Source: JBKCUI01 sp052161605 (GTDB lineage Bacteria; Planctomycetota; Planctomycetia; Pirellulales; Pirellulaceae). From it: 64,000 nt of DNA. Below, piece after piece: positions 46,105 to 53,909 of this stretch. The translations under genes were made by a program, and so were the position numbers. A model generated the notes under the pieces. The model made no database searches. It saw nothing but the letters and a program-made list of their open reading frames with translations, and was not told the DNA's origin. The DNA lies in the NCBI GenBank assembly GCA_052161605.1, contig CP197409.1. One strand, written 5' to 3'. Every line of letters begins with the position of its first letter. Position 1 is the first letter of the stretch.

Positions 46105-46718
46105 GTTCTGTCTTAAGGTAAGGTTGTGCTCAATGGACGTGAATGACGAGTCACCCGACTGGATCGCCATCGCAGAGCGTTCAAGCTTTACGTCCGGTCG
46201 AGCGAGATTAATTGTTTGGGCAGTCGCACAACTGATGTTACTTTTTTGCATTCCGCTTTGCGCAGCCGGAAAAGGAATCGAAGCGCTGGTACTGGGACTC
46301 CTTTGGATTCTTGGCACTTGTTGGTTCTGCGGTGCGCAGAAGGCCGTTTTCGTGGATGTTAGTGCGAGAATAGTTCGCTACTGTCGTCACGTCTTTGGCT
46401 TTCCTGTTTTCTGGCGATTTTTCGCAATCGGTGATGGTGATGGCTTATATTTGATCTTCCGATTGGATAGTGATGCCGATAAAGGAATTCACAGGCTGTA
46501 TTTGAAACACGCAAACAATGATTTTTACTTACTCGATTTACCGTCGGATTCCCCAGGAAAATCGTCGGAAATAATCTCTCTAGTACAGTCTGTTGCCGAC
46601 CGATTAAGCATTTACAATTATGGGTATAGATAGACAGAACCAAGCGATGCAGACGAAGCCCTCGATCAGACGTTTTGACTTGCCTTGAGTCAATCGCTCG
46701 GGCTCGCTGATCGCCCCC
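46105..46718 (+). other. integron cassette 4, family B (duplicate of cassette 3)
   Basis: 614 bp, attC 46634-46725. I see no difference from cassette 3 apart from the next cassette's R' bases (GTTCGTC). Confidence 0.9.
46133..46633 (+). CDS. cassette 4 gene: duplicate of the cassette 3 membrane protein
   Basis: Same 166-residue protein as encoded at 45519-46019, with two N-terminal membrane segments and a soluble beta-rich C-terminal part. Start MDVNDESPDW at 46133. The exact identity indicates a very recent duplication or gene conversion. Confidence 0.75.
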   Translation: MDVNDESPDWIAIAERSSFTSGRARLIVWAVAQLMLLFCIPLCAAGKGIEALVLGLLWILGTCWFCGAQKAVFVDVSARIVRYCRHVFGFPVFWRFFAIGDGDGLYLIFRLDSDADKGIHRLYLKHANNDFYLLDLPSDSPGKSSEIISLVQSVADRLSIYNYGYR

Positions 46719-46738
46719 GTTCGTCCAAATAGACACTG

Positions 46739-47218
46739 ATGGCAATCTACTACATCGAGACGACAATACCCAGCTTCTACTTCGAAGTGCGAACCGAGCC
46801 AGACATGGTTGCGAGACGTGACTGGACTCGCCGTTGGTATGACGCAACGATCAACACGGACCGAGTCGTTTCAAGTGCCGCCGTACTAGCAGAACTAGAA
46901 AACGGGGATTTTCCGGGTCGCGATGACTCACTCAGACTGCTTGACGATCTGGAACTACTGTCGATTGACTCCGCAGTTTCCGAGATTGTGGAGGCGTACA
47001 CACATCACAAGTTGATGCCTGTTGATCCATTTGGTGATGCTTTACATTTAGCGCTTGCATCGTACCACCGGTGTGATTTTCTCGTCACCTGGAACTGCCA
47101 ACATCTCGCTAACGCGAGGAAATTTGGGCACATCCGCCGTATAAATGGTATACTTGGGCTATTCGTGCCAGAACTTGTGACACCAATGGAACTCCTGGGA
47201 GAGGCCTGGACAATATGA
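46739..47218 (+). CDS. PIN-domain toxin (VapC-like), cassette 5
   Basis: 159 residues beginning 20 bp into the cassette. The PIN fold is recognised from AIYYIETTIPSFYFEVRT at the N-terminus (Glu where VapC usually has the first Asp), SSAAVLAELENGDF with the second acidic residue, and MPVDPFGDALHLALASYHRCDF followed by LVTWNCQHLANA with the C-terminal acidic pair. PIN toxins are Mg-dependent RNases. The stop overlaps the next start in ATGA, so the two genes are translationally coupled. The toxin comes first, the reverse of vapBC. Confidence 0.85.
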   Translation: MAIYYIETTIPSFYFEVRTEPDMVARRDWTRRWYDATINTDRVVSSAAVLAELENGDFPGRDDSLRLLDDLELLSIDSAVSEIVEAYTHHKLMPVDPFGDALHLALASYHRCDFLVTWNCQHLANARKFGHIRRINGILGLFVPELVTPMELLGEAWTI

Positions 47219-47445
47219 CAACACCGCCAATTCTCGAAGAACTTCGACGGGTACGGCACGCCATGTCTGCTGACATTGGGCATGATCCTGCAAAGATTGT
47301 TGACTACTTTGCGACGATGCAGAAACGGTATGCGCACAGGACGGTCAATCTCGCAGATCAGGGACCGTATGGACGAACAAAGCATTGCATCGAAGTCGCC
47401 GAACAGCCGATTCCTGATGGTGGCTCTACTCCGGCGACTCGATGA
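47215..47445 (+). CDS. putative antitoxin partner of the PIN protein, cassette 5
   Basis: 76 residues starting in the ATGA overlap with the PIN gene. The N-terminus (PPILEELRRVRHAMSADIGHDPAKIVDYF) resembles small helical proteins found downstream of PIN genes of this kind, which suggests a cognate antitoxin. The last about 24 codons (from GRTKHCIEVAEQ) are encoded by the attC itself and the stop codon lies in its second arm, so the C-terminus is shaped by the recombination site. Confidence 0.65.
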   Translation: MTTPPILEELRRVRHAMSADIGHDPAKIVDYFATMQKRYAHRTVNLADQGPYGRTKHCIEVAEQPIPDGGSTPATR

Positions 47446-47453
47446 ATGCCGCC

Positions 47454-48087
47454 GTTCGATTGCCTAGAGATGGTTAGGTTTTGCTACTGTTCGTCGTCTA
47501 TCGAATTCAACGAGATCTTATGAGCGAAGCTGAACCTGAAAGCACTAGATCGAGCTACTGCCCCGCATGCAATGCGGTAAACTATTCGCCGCTGTCGTTC
47601 CCTATCTGCCAGAATTGTCGTCACCAGTACTGGGCCTTCATCAACAAGAGTTCCCGATCTGCGTCGTTTGAAAGTATCGTTGTCAATCAATGTCCATTCT
47701 GTGGTGATGATAAAGATCCCTCGCTAGCCTCAGGTCGATTCCGCTGCCGTAAATGCTCGCGGACATTTGCGAACGTATCAAATCGTCGCGTGTATCGATA
47801 CCTTCACCCTTTCAGCTTGATTTACTTGGCACCGGTTTACCTCATCGCAATTCCCTATTTAATGATCCAGATATGGTCGCGATTTCAGTATCATATGTAC
47901 TACGATACAATACCGGCGTTCACGCTACTATTGGCTTGGTTTGTGTTTCGCCGAGTCTATCGCGTGGCTTAAATCTGTGCTTTCAACAATTATGCGAATC
48001 GCAATCGAACCATCGGATGCACCGAAGTCGGCGAGCGGTGCGTTTTGCCAGTGGAGAGATCATCGCGCCGACTCGGTGATCCGTACC
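47454..48087 (+). other. integron cassette 6, family D
   Basis: 634 bp starting GTTCGATT; attC 48003-48094, R'' ATCGAAC, arms CGGATGCACCGAAGTCGGCG / CGCCGACTCGGTGATCCG. Exact tandem duplicate of cassette 7. Confidence 0.9.
47520..47972 (+). CDS. cassette 6 gene: zinc-ribbon membrane protein
   Basis: 150 residues from ATG at 47520. The frame is open to a TTG at 47481, but MSEAEPESTRSS is a more natural start. Two or three CxxC pairs are seen (CPACN, CQNCRH, CPFCGDD, CRKCSRTF), forming two zinc ribbons of the rubredoxin-like kind. Then come two membrane helices (LIYLAPVYLIAIPYLMIQIW and IPAFTLLLAWFVFRRVY). The function is unknown. Confidence 0.78.
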   Translation: MSEAEPESTRSSYCPACNAVNYSPLSFPICQNCRHQYWAFINKSSRSASFESIVVNQCPFCGDDKDPSLASGRFRCRKCSRTFANVSNRRVYRYLHPFSLIYLAPVYLIAIPYLMIQIWSRFQYHMYYDTIPAFTLLLAWFVFRRVYRVA

Positions 48088-48721
48088 GTTCGATTGCCTA
48101 GAGATGGTTAGGTTTTGCTACTGTTCGTCGTCTATCGAATTCAACGAGATCTTATGAGCGAAGCTGAACCTGAAAGCACTAGATCGAGCTACTGCCCCGC
48201 ATGCAATGCGGTAAACTATTCGCCGCTGTCGTTCCCTATCTGCCAGAATTGTCGTCACCAGTACTGGGCCTTCATCAACAAGAGTTCCCGATCTGCGTCG
48301 TTTGAAAGTATCGTTGTCAATCAATGTCCATTCTGTGGTGATGATAAAGATCCCTCGCTAGCCTCAGGTCGATTCCGCTGCCGTAAATGCTCGCGGACAT
48401 TTGCGAACGTATCAAATCGTCGCGTGTATCGATACCTTCACCCTTTCAGCTTGATTTACTTGGCACCGGTTTACCTCATCGCAATTCCCTATTTAATGAT
48501 CCAGATATGGTCGCGATTTCAGTATCATATGTACTACGATACAATACCGGCGTTCACGCTACTATTGGCTTGGTTTGTGTTTCGCCGAGTCTATCGCGTG
48601 GCTTAAATCTGTGCTTTCAACAATTATGCGAATCGCAATCGAACCATCGGATGCACCGAAGTCGGCGAGCGGTGCGTTTTGCCAGTGGAGAGATCATCGC
48701 GCCGACTCGGTGATCCGTACC
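48088..48721 (+). other. integron cassette 7, family D (duplicate of cassette 6)
   Basis: 634 bp, attC 48637-48728. I see no difference from cassette 6 except the following R' bases. Confidence 0.9.
48154..48606 (+). CDS. cassette 7 gene: duplicate zinc-ribbon membrane protein
   Basis: Same 150-residue protein as at 47520-47972: two N-terminal zinc ribbons and two C-terminal membrane helices. It starts MSEAEPESTR at 48154. Confidence 0.78.
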   Translation: MSEAEPESTRSSYCPACNAVNYSPLSFPICQNCRHQYWAFINKSSRSASFESIVVNQCPFCGDDKDPSLASGRFRCRKCSRTFANVSNRRVYRYLHPFSLIYLAPVYLIAIPYLMIQIWSRFQYHMYYDTIPAFTLLLAWFVFRRVYRVA

Positions 48722-48982
48722 GTTAGCTAGGAAGTAACGCGACGGCAGAAAAGTGTGTCGCTTGCACTCTCAACCCTGCTGAATGTTGACTCCCCCTGTG
48801 GTACGATAGAGCGATGTCAGAGACTGTCTCTGACTGAGGATGACACGCGAGCAGTGCGGACGACGGCACTCGATCCTCCGGGCAAGAACGCGTGTTCCGC
48901 TAACCAGCGGATGCATTCAACGTCTCGATTCCGGGGTCTTGGGCGGTCCATGATCCCCGCTCGACGTGAATGATCCTTTTAC
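48722..48982 (+). other. integron cassette 8, family A (copy of cassette 2)
   Basis: 261 bp, attC 48898-48989. I see no difference from cassette 2. Together with cassette 9 it repeats the first two cassettes of the array in swapped order. Confidence 0.85.
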
Positions 48983-49244
48983 GTTAGCTAAGAAGTAACG
49001 CGACCAGCAGAAAAGACGGTCGCTTGCACCTTTGTCCCTGCTGAATGTTGACTCCCTCTGTGGTACGATAGAGCGATGTCAGAGACTGGCTCTGACTGAG
49101 GATGACGTGTGAGCAGTGCGGACGACGGCACTCGATCCTCCGGACAAGAACGCGTGTTCCGCTAACCAGCGGATGCATTCAACGTCTCGATTCCGGGGTC
49201 TTGGGCGGTCCACGATCCTCGCTCGACGTGAATGATCCTTATTC
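48983..49244 (+). other. integron cassette 9, family A (copy of cassette 1)
   Basis: 262 bp, attC 49160-49251. I see no difference from cassette 1. Confidence 0.85.
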
Positions 49245-49697
49245 GTTATCCGACTGAAGTTCGCGTATGACTGAACCGCTTTCTTTCGCTCGTCGGTACC
49301 AGCTCGCGATTGGGGGATGCGTGCTTATCGCCCTCGCCATTGCGATTCCGTTTATTACTTACTTCCAATCCGGCCTCACGGATTCCTCGATTGCGCTCGG
49401 CGCGGTCGTCTGCTCCTGGTTCGCCCTGTCGCGATCTGCGTCGCCGTTGATATTACCCATCAACTCCTATCGCTTAACGCTCGCCGACCTACTTACGCTG
49501 CTTACTATCTGTGGAATACTATATGGGTTGTCGATCCCATCCGGGGCGTCAATACCTCGTGGCCGACTACAACCGAACGCTCCCGTTCCGATCCCAACGC
49601 AACCGGCAGACGGCGGATAACCAACGGTTGCACCGCAGATCGCGATTTGGCGCTCTTGAAGTGGTAAATCACTCGCGCGATCGCGGTGAACCGAATC
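49245..49697 (+). other. integron cassette 10
   Basis: 453 bp starting GTTATCCG; attC 49615-49704 with R'' GGATAAC and arms CGGTTGCACCGCAGATCGCG / CGCGATCGCGGTGAACCG. Confidence 0.9.
49267..49620 (+). CDS. cassette 10 gene: small membrane protein
   Basis: 117 residues starting 22 bp into the cassette. Three hydrophobic segments are seen: LAIGGCVLIALAIAIPFITYF, SIALGAVVCSWFALSRS and LADLLTLLTICGILYGLSI. A Pro-rich tail (NAPVPIPTQPADGG) follows, ending at the attC R'' box. The RLTLADLLTLLTICGILYGL segment resembles the one-helix tails common in planctomycete hypothetical proteins. No function assigned. Confidence 0.72.
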   Translation: MTEPLSFARRYQLAIGGCVLIALAIAIPFITYFQSGLTDSSIALGAVVCSWFALSRSASPLILPINSYRLTLADLLTLLTICGILYGLSIPSGASIPRGRLQPNAPVPIPTQPADGG

Positions 49698-49957
49698 GTT
49701 AGCTAAGAAGGAACTCGACCGCAGAAAAGTGTGTCGCTTGCACCTTTGTCCCTGATGAATGTTGACGTCCCCTGTGGTACGATAGAGCGATGTCAGAAAT
49801 TGTCTCTGACTGAGAATGACACGTGAGCAGCGCGGACGACGGTACTCGATCCTCCGGGCAAGAACGCGTGCTCCGCTAACCAGCGGATGCATTCAACGTC
49901 TCGATTCCGGGGTCTTGGGCGGTCCACGATCCCCGCTCGACGTGACTGATCCTTTTC
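49698..49957 (+). other. integron cassette 11, family A (divergent copy)
   Basis: 260 bp, attC 49874-49964. This is the most divergent short A copy: micro-frame MSEIVSD, GACTGATCC in the attC, and CTCGAC in the first stem. The TGTGGTACGAT box and the 6-bp GTCAGA/TCTGAC stem are kept. Confidence 0.85.
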
Positions 49958-50399
49958 GTTAGCTAAGAAGGAATGCGACGAGCGTCATGGCTCTGGAATG
50001 CCTCCCGCTTGCCGGGTGGATTGTTACGTTTCTCGCTACATAACCGCTCAGCCCCCGCCCCCCCACTTTGCTCGGCGGCCTTGCCGCCGAGCAAAGTGGG
50101 GGGGGCAGGTGGTGCCAGCGTATTAGCGAGAAACATGAAACTCCACTGGTCAAGCCAGTGGTATCTAAAGTCGGTCGCTTGCACTCCTGTTCCTGCTGAA
50201 TGTTGACATCCCCTGTGGTACGATAGAGCGATGTCAGAGACAGTCTCTGACTGAGGATGACACGTCAGCAGTGCGGACGACGGTACTCGATCCTCCGGGC
50301 AAGAACGCGTGTTCCGCTAACCAGCGGATGCATTCAACGTCTCGATTCCTGGGGCTTGGGCGGTCCACGATCCCCGCTCGACGTGAATGATCCTTTTTC
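49958..50399 (+). other. integron cassette 12, family A with palindromic insert
   Basis: 442 bp, attC 50315-50406. Family A, but the first stem-loop (GCGAC...GTCGC) has been expanded by about 181 bp of nested palindromes. Appears identical to cassette 16. Confidence 0.85.
49976..50171. repeat. nested-palindrome insert (MITE/REP-like) in cassette 12
   Basis: The outer arms GTTTCTCGCTA and TAGCGAGAAAC enclose a long hairpin: CCCCCCCACTTTGCTCGGCG pairs with CGCCGAGCAAAGTGGGGGGG across a short loop. CCACTGG/CCAGTGG (50143-50161) makes a third stem. The whole could fold as a branched structure. The same insert is in cassettes 15 and 16 at the same place, with a variable run of C. Confidence 0.8.
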
Positions 50400-50423
50400 G
50401 TTCTGTTTTCCAGAAAGACTTCG

Positions 50424-50636
50424 ATGGACGATAAAATTGTATTTGCGTTCGACGCTAAAGGTAGCGATGGTCTTATGTATCGCATCGTTAGCGTCCATTC
50501 GTTCCTAGAGGAAACAAACGATTACGAATCGCACGGTACACTACAGACTGAAAACGGTGATTTAGTCTTGGGCAGCGATTCACTGGGATGGGAAATAGAC
50601 GTAATTCCCCGCATCAAACTGACGCGACTTCCTTGA
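50424..50636 (+). CDS. cassette 13 gene 1: hypothetical protein, 70 aa
   Basis: Starts 24 bp into the cassette: MDDKIVFAFDAKGSDGLMYR, then VHSFLEETNDYES and LGSDSLGWEIDVIPRIKL. An acidic soluble protein of unknown family. Between the two copies (here and 57072-57284) most base changes are synonymous in this frame, with three conservative replacements (V/I, H/Q, N/D), which supports coding. It is convergent with gene 2 and overlaps it by 23 bp. Confidence 0.7.
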   Translation: MDDKIVFAFDAKGSDGLMYRIVSVHSFLEETNDYESHGTLQTENGDLVLGSDSLGWEIDVIPRIKLTRLP

Positions 50637-50838
50637 CGTACCGCCATTGGGGTTGATAACCTAAATTCAACTTCCACGTACCGTTCGTAGTCCAGTAAGC
50701 ATTGCTCTCTGTCCCGTAGTAAGTCCCGATATCTACACGACCATCACGCGAACGAATCTCGATATTCTTTGCGTTAGGGTCAGTATTCTGCGGTACTGGT
50801 AGTTCGAGTTCCCCGTCTACCCAATCTGAATTAGCCAT
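50614..50838 (-). CDS. cassette 13 gene 2: hypothetical protein, 74 aa, against the array direction
   Basis: Starts MANSDWVDGELELPVPQNTD with GGAG seven bases upstream on the minus strand. The body is RSRDGRVDIGTYYGTESNAYW and WKLNLGYQPQWRYVKEVAS. No family recognised. Its orientation means the array promoter cannot express it, so it needs its own promoter. Nearly identical in cassette 22, with one change at the last residue. Confidence 0.7.
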   Translation of the reverse strand: MANSDWVDGELELPVPQNTDPNAKNIEIRSRDGRVDIGTYYGTESNAYWTTNGTWKLNLGYQPQWRYVKEVASV

Positions 50839-51048
50839 AATTTACTCCAAAATTGAAAAAGAAAACAGAACAAACCGATGGACACGAAGTGCTCGCCGTA
50901 TGATGAATCGAGATGGAGCGGTTTACCGCTCGCACTCGGTCATCGGTGGCGACTATGAAGTCCAAGGTTTGCAAGTGACGGTCGCCACTGTTTTTAATAT
51001 TTTTCGAGGCTACATCATTTTGAGGTAAGGTTAGGTGTCTTCGTCGTA

Positions 51049-51117
51049 GCCGCTTGTCGATCGCTCACCCCGGCGAAGTGAGTCTTCGAACGGAGCGCAT
51101 GGCGATCGACAAGCGGC
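51049..51117. ncRNA. long hairpin near the IS end, candidate structured RNA (bridge RNA region)
   Basis: GCCGCTTGTCGATCGC (51049-51064) pairs perfectly with GCGATCGACAAGCGGC (51102-51117). The 37-base loop contains CTCAC/GTGAG, which can form an inner stem. In the IS110 family a structured non-coding (bridge) RNA is encoded in an end region, downstream of the transposase in IS1111-group elements, which fits this location. The RNA itself is not demonstrated. Confidence 0.35.
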
Positions 51118-51725
51118 GCAGAGGATGACACCGGGAACTTGCTGATTTGCTTCTTAAGGTCTCGCTTTACTCTTCGCACTTGCTTATTCGTTCAAGGATG
51201 GTTGATTAGACGACTATTCGAGGTGTGAATGCCTTGTCACTCTTGTGAAGCCTATCGGCTTGCATCCCCTCAGTTATCCATGCACGGTTCCACTCATCGC
51301 TTGTTAGCTATGAATTCTCATCGTGGTTGGCTGCAGCTTGCCTGTAGGCTTCTGGATGCTTCGCATCGCTGAGCAGCAAGCTACCTTCCGTTATGGGGTT
51401 GGCACATTCTTTAGGGCGACGTGTCTGGTCATCTCGGCGAGTCTCTTACGAGTCCTCGTGTCCTATGTGAGACGACCGCGTCAACTGTGTTTAGTGCTCA
51501 ACCTCGTGGGTAGGTCTTGTCCTTGGTCAAATTCGTTCGGTGCTCGTTGTAAGGCATTCTCCTGAGAAGGGGTAAAAGGTTCGTAAAGGGCTTGGAGGTC
51601 CGATTCGTTACGACGATGTCGTGTGCATCAGCCAGCGATACTGGTTGTCCTCCAAGCCTTGGGGCTATGAGGGCGAACAAGGCTTATTCGTTCGACGATG
51701 TGTGTTGCTTAGTGATGGCAACTCA

Positions 51726-53078
51726 TCAGACCGCGGTTTCGAGCTTTCTTGTTCGCCTTGGATTCGTGGTTGGTTTATCTTTTGTTTTTGTCGGCTTTCC
51801 TTTAGGTGCTATGGTCTTAGGTTTTCGCTTAGCGGGCCTAGCGACAGAGCTCTGTACCGACGATCGTTTGGGAGTGGATTCGGTTGGTCGTGAAGCGATC
51901 TTGGGAGCCTGGGCAGCTGCTTGTTTCGCAGCGCGTTCCTCGCTGATCCTTCGATTCTTTCGCTTGTGACGGCATTCCTTTTTGGGCATTTCGAGTAGTT
52001 TCTCTTTTAGGCCTAGAGGGATGCGGCCATAGGACTCGGTCACTTCGATCATACGTTTTGGTTCCCAGTCTTTTTCATCACGAAGTAACGCCCATGCCAG
52101 AACAGCGATCTTGCGAGCCAATGCGATAGCAGCCTTCTTTTTACGAGTCTTTTGTTTGCCGCAGATTCGGTCGTAGACATGTTTGGCCCAGGGGTTATAG
52201 CGAAGTGAGGACCACGCGCATTCGACAAGGATCGTTCGTGCCAAGGGGTTGCCTCGCTTGGTGATTCGACCATTCCGATCGGTCTCGCCTGATTGGTACT
52301 GACGAGGCACTAAACCGAAGTACTGAGAGACTTGTCGACCGTTTTCGAAACGTTTCGCATCGTCGATGCAGGCGACGAGGATCTCGGCGGTTCGTGGCCC
52401 GACACCTGGAATGGTTTGCACACGGATAATTCGGGGATCGATCTTACCGATAGACTCAAGCTTCTTGACCACTCCATCAAGGACGGTCGTGAGAGTATCC
52501 ATCTGAGTGAGTTCGAGATCGAGTTCCCCCTTCCAAAATTCGTGGGGTTCGCACTCTGTAAGCGGTTTGCGAAAGGAGTTGATCCGTTCTCGTCCTGTAT
52601 TCCATGCCTTCTCGCCGGTGTCGATCGAGATACCGTGATTGACGAACCATGCTCGGATTTTGCACTTCATCTTGTTGATGCGAGAGTCAAGCGTTTTCCG
52701 ATACTTCACAAGAGAACGGAATTCGCGGTGGGACTCTGATGGCATGTGAACCGCCTTGAGTTCGTTCATGGCGGCCATGCGGGCCAGCTTCAAGGCATCG
52801 TCTTTGTCGGTCTTGCGTTTTACGTTGCTCCACTTCCATGCATCTTCGTTGGTAGAGCAAACGAGGGTTTTGAGACCGAGCGATTGTGCCAGATCGTTGA
52901 TCCAGCCGGAGGGGCCGCACGCTTCCATGACGACGAGGTCGATCTTGTGCTTCTTGAAGACGGTCTCAAGGTAGTTTCGATCGGTGGTAGCGTTCAGGAA
53001 TTCATGCTTTCTGGTTTTTGAGTCGAAAAAGCAGCACATTGTGTTGAATTTTCCGAGGTCAAGTGCGAGAATCTTCAT
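51726..53078 (-). CDS. IS110/IS1111 family transposase
   Basis: 450 residues, a DEDD-type recombinase. The N-terminal RuvC-like domain has Asp in MKILALDLGKFNTMCCF, Glu in DLVVMEACGPSGWI and the paired Asp in KRKTDKDDALKLARM. The C-terminal Transposase_20 domain has VQTIPGVGPRTAEILVACI, FENGRQVSQYFGLVPRQYQS with the conserved Ser, and GNPLARTILVECAWSSLRY. The tail from about residue 360 (KKECRHKRKNRRISEE) is basic and long. Such enzymes insert circular intermediates without target duplication. A shorter open frame at its 3' side is a shadow. Confidence 0.93.
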   Translation of the reverse strand: MKILALDLGKFNTMCCFFDSKTRKHEFLNATTDRNYLETVFKKHKIDLVVMEACGPSGWINDLAQSLGLKTLVCSTNEDAWKWSNVKRKTDKDDALKLARMAAMNELKAVHMPSESHREFRSLVKYRKTLDSRINKMKCKIRAWFVNHGISIDTGEKAWNTGRERINSFRKPLTECEPHEFWKGELDLELTQMDTLTTVLDGVVKKLESIGKIDPRIIRVQTIPGVGPRTAEILVACIDDAKRFENGRQVSQYFGLVPRQYQSGETDRNGRITKRGNPLARTILVECAWSSLRYNPWAKHVYDRICGKQKTRKKKAAIALARKIAVLAWALLRDEKDWEPKRMIEVTESYGRIPLGLKEKLLEMPKKECRHKRKNRRISEERAAKQAAAQAPKIASRPTESTPKRSSVQSSVARPAKRKPKTIAPKGKPTKTKDKPTTNPRRTRKLETAV

Positions 53079-53214
53079 GGTATTGGATCCTTGGTTGTGG
53101 TGGGTGGTAATGATTGTGACAGTTGTCGTTCACGCGACACGAGATCACGGGTTTGAGTCGCCAGTTTTACACGAATGGCTCCCACCCGCTACACCTTGGA
53201 CTTACATGGATTCT

Positions 53215-53909
53215 TTCGCCAATAGAGGATCTTCCTTCATGACTACATTTGGTCGATTTATGCTAACTAGCATTCCTATCGTTTACCTAGGCGCAGTTTT
53301 AGCTGGGCACTCCGACGCTTCTGATGCTTCACCTAGTCCTGTAATCAAAGCCGTCGCAGAACTGGACGCACTTGGTGGAACTTACGGCGTAAAGCAACCC
53401 AAGGGTGCCGAGAAGGAGGCAATCGAGGTGCTTGGTTACGACATCCGTATGTATTGGGATGTCATGCGTGTTTCACTTGGGCCAGGTAACGCTCCCTATG
53501 ATCCGAAAACTCCTATTACCGATGAACGATTAGCCGCATTGCGAAACACCTTCTTGACCCTTCAAAACATCGAAGTATTGGATCTGCGTTACACTGAAAT
53601 ATCTGACGAGGGACTGCGGTCCCTTCCGCCAATGTTAAAGCTAAAAATCTTGCGCCTCGATGGAACAAAAATTGGCGACGGAATTCAGGAAATACTTGTC
53701 AGATTCCCGAATCTTGAGTCCTTATCAATAATTGAAGCAAAGCTAACGGAACAGGGAATTACGAAAATACAAGAAAAGTACCCAAAACTGAAAGTTGTCC
53801 TAACCTCGGAAAACTAGAGGAAAATGGCGAACCAACGATTGCAGCCAAGCCCTCGATCAGGCGGTTTGATTATTGTAGAGTCTACCGCTCGGGCTGGCTG
53901 AATCGAAAC
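53215..53909 (+). other. integron cassette 14 (start separated from its G by the IS)
   Basis: 695 bp starting TTCGCCA; attC 53826-53916, R'' GGCGAAC, arms ACGATTGCAGCCAAGCCC / GGGCTGGCTGAATCG. The expected leading G lies at 50951 on the far side of the IS. Confidence 0.85.
53239..53817 (+). CDS. cassette 14 gene: exported leucine-rich-repeat-like protein
   Basis: 192 residues from ATG at 53239, 25 bp into the cassette. A signal-like segment (LTSIPIVYLGAVLAG) is followed by leucine-rich repeats of the planctomycete type: TLQNIEVLDLRYTEISDEGL, LPPMLKLKILRLDGTKIGDG and FPNLESLSIIEAKLTEQGI. Such repeats form a curved binding surface. The frame is open upstream into the IS, which is not part of the gene. 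Confidence 0.78.
   Translation: MTTFGRFMLTSIPIVYLGAVLAGHSDASDASPSPVIKAVAELDALGGTYGVKQPKGAEKEAIEVLGYDIRMYWDVMRVSLGPGNAPYDPKTPITDERLAALRNTFLTLQNIEVLDLRYTEISDEGLRSLPPMLKLKILRLDGTKIGDGIQEILVRFPNLESLSIIEAKLTEQGITKIQEKYPKLKVVLTSEN

Larger units (their letters stand above)
46719..47453 (+). other. integron cassette 5 with toxin-antitoxin-like pair
   Basis: 735 bp starting GTTCGTCC; attC 47372-47460 with R'' GACGAAC, arms GCATTGCATCGAAGTCGCCG / CGGCGACTCGATGAATGC. Two overlapping genes fill it, and the second ends inside the attC. Confidence 0.9.
50400..50951 (+). other. integron cassette 13, family F, attC interrupted by an IS
   Basis: 551 bp starting GTTCTGTT; attC begins at R'' ACAGAAC (50865-50871), with arms CCGATGGACACGAAGTGC / GCACTCGGTCATCGG. 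Its final G is at 50951, and instead of TTRRRY the IS110-type element follows. A diverged copy is cassette 22. Confidence 0.88.
50952..53214 (-). mobile_element. IS110/IS1111-type insertion sequence inserted at an attC core site
   Basis: 2,263 bp inserted between the G (50951) of the cassette 13 attC and TTCGCC (53215) of cassette 14; removing it restores GTTCGCC, which is complementary to the R'' box GGCGAAC of cassette 14. Subterminal inverted repeats of 11 bp are seen, AAGTCCAAGGT at 50958-50968 and ACCTTGGACTT at 53193-53203, 6 and 11 bases from the ends. There is no target duplication. Subterminal repeats and absence of duplication are IS1111-group traits, and an IS1111-attC subgroup targeting cassette sites is known. 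The 774 bp between the transposase end and the left border are unusually long. Confidence 0.88.

Noticed and set aside
50257..50508. Plus-strand frame MTRQQCGRRYS... starting after the A-cassette hairpin and running through the attC into the next cassette
   Set aside because: Its end depends on whichever cassette follows, copy 2 has a stop in the attC, and the replacements (C/R, H/Y, V/A) are not conservative. A role as a translated leader cannot be excluded.
51592..51969. Plus-strand frames inside the IS (for example 51592-51969) as passenger genes
   Set aside because: They overlap the transposase 3' end or low-complexity shadow sequence and lack start signals.
52984..53238. Longer N-terminus for the leucine-rich-repeat protein
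   Set aside because: That part lies in the IS1111-type element; the cassette border at 53215 and the signal-like start at 53239 fit better.
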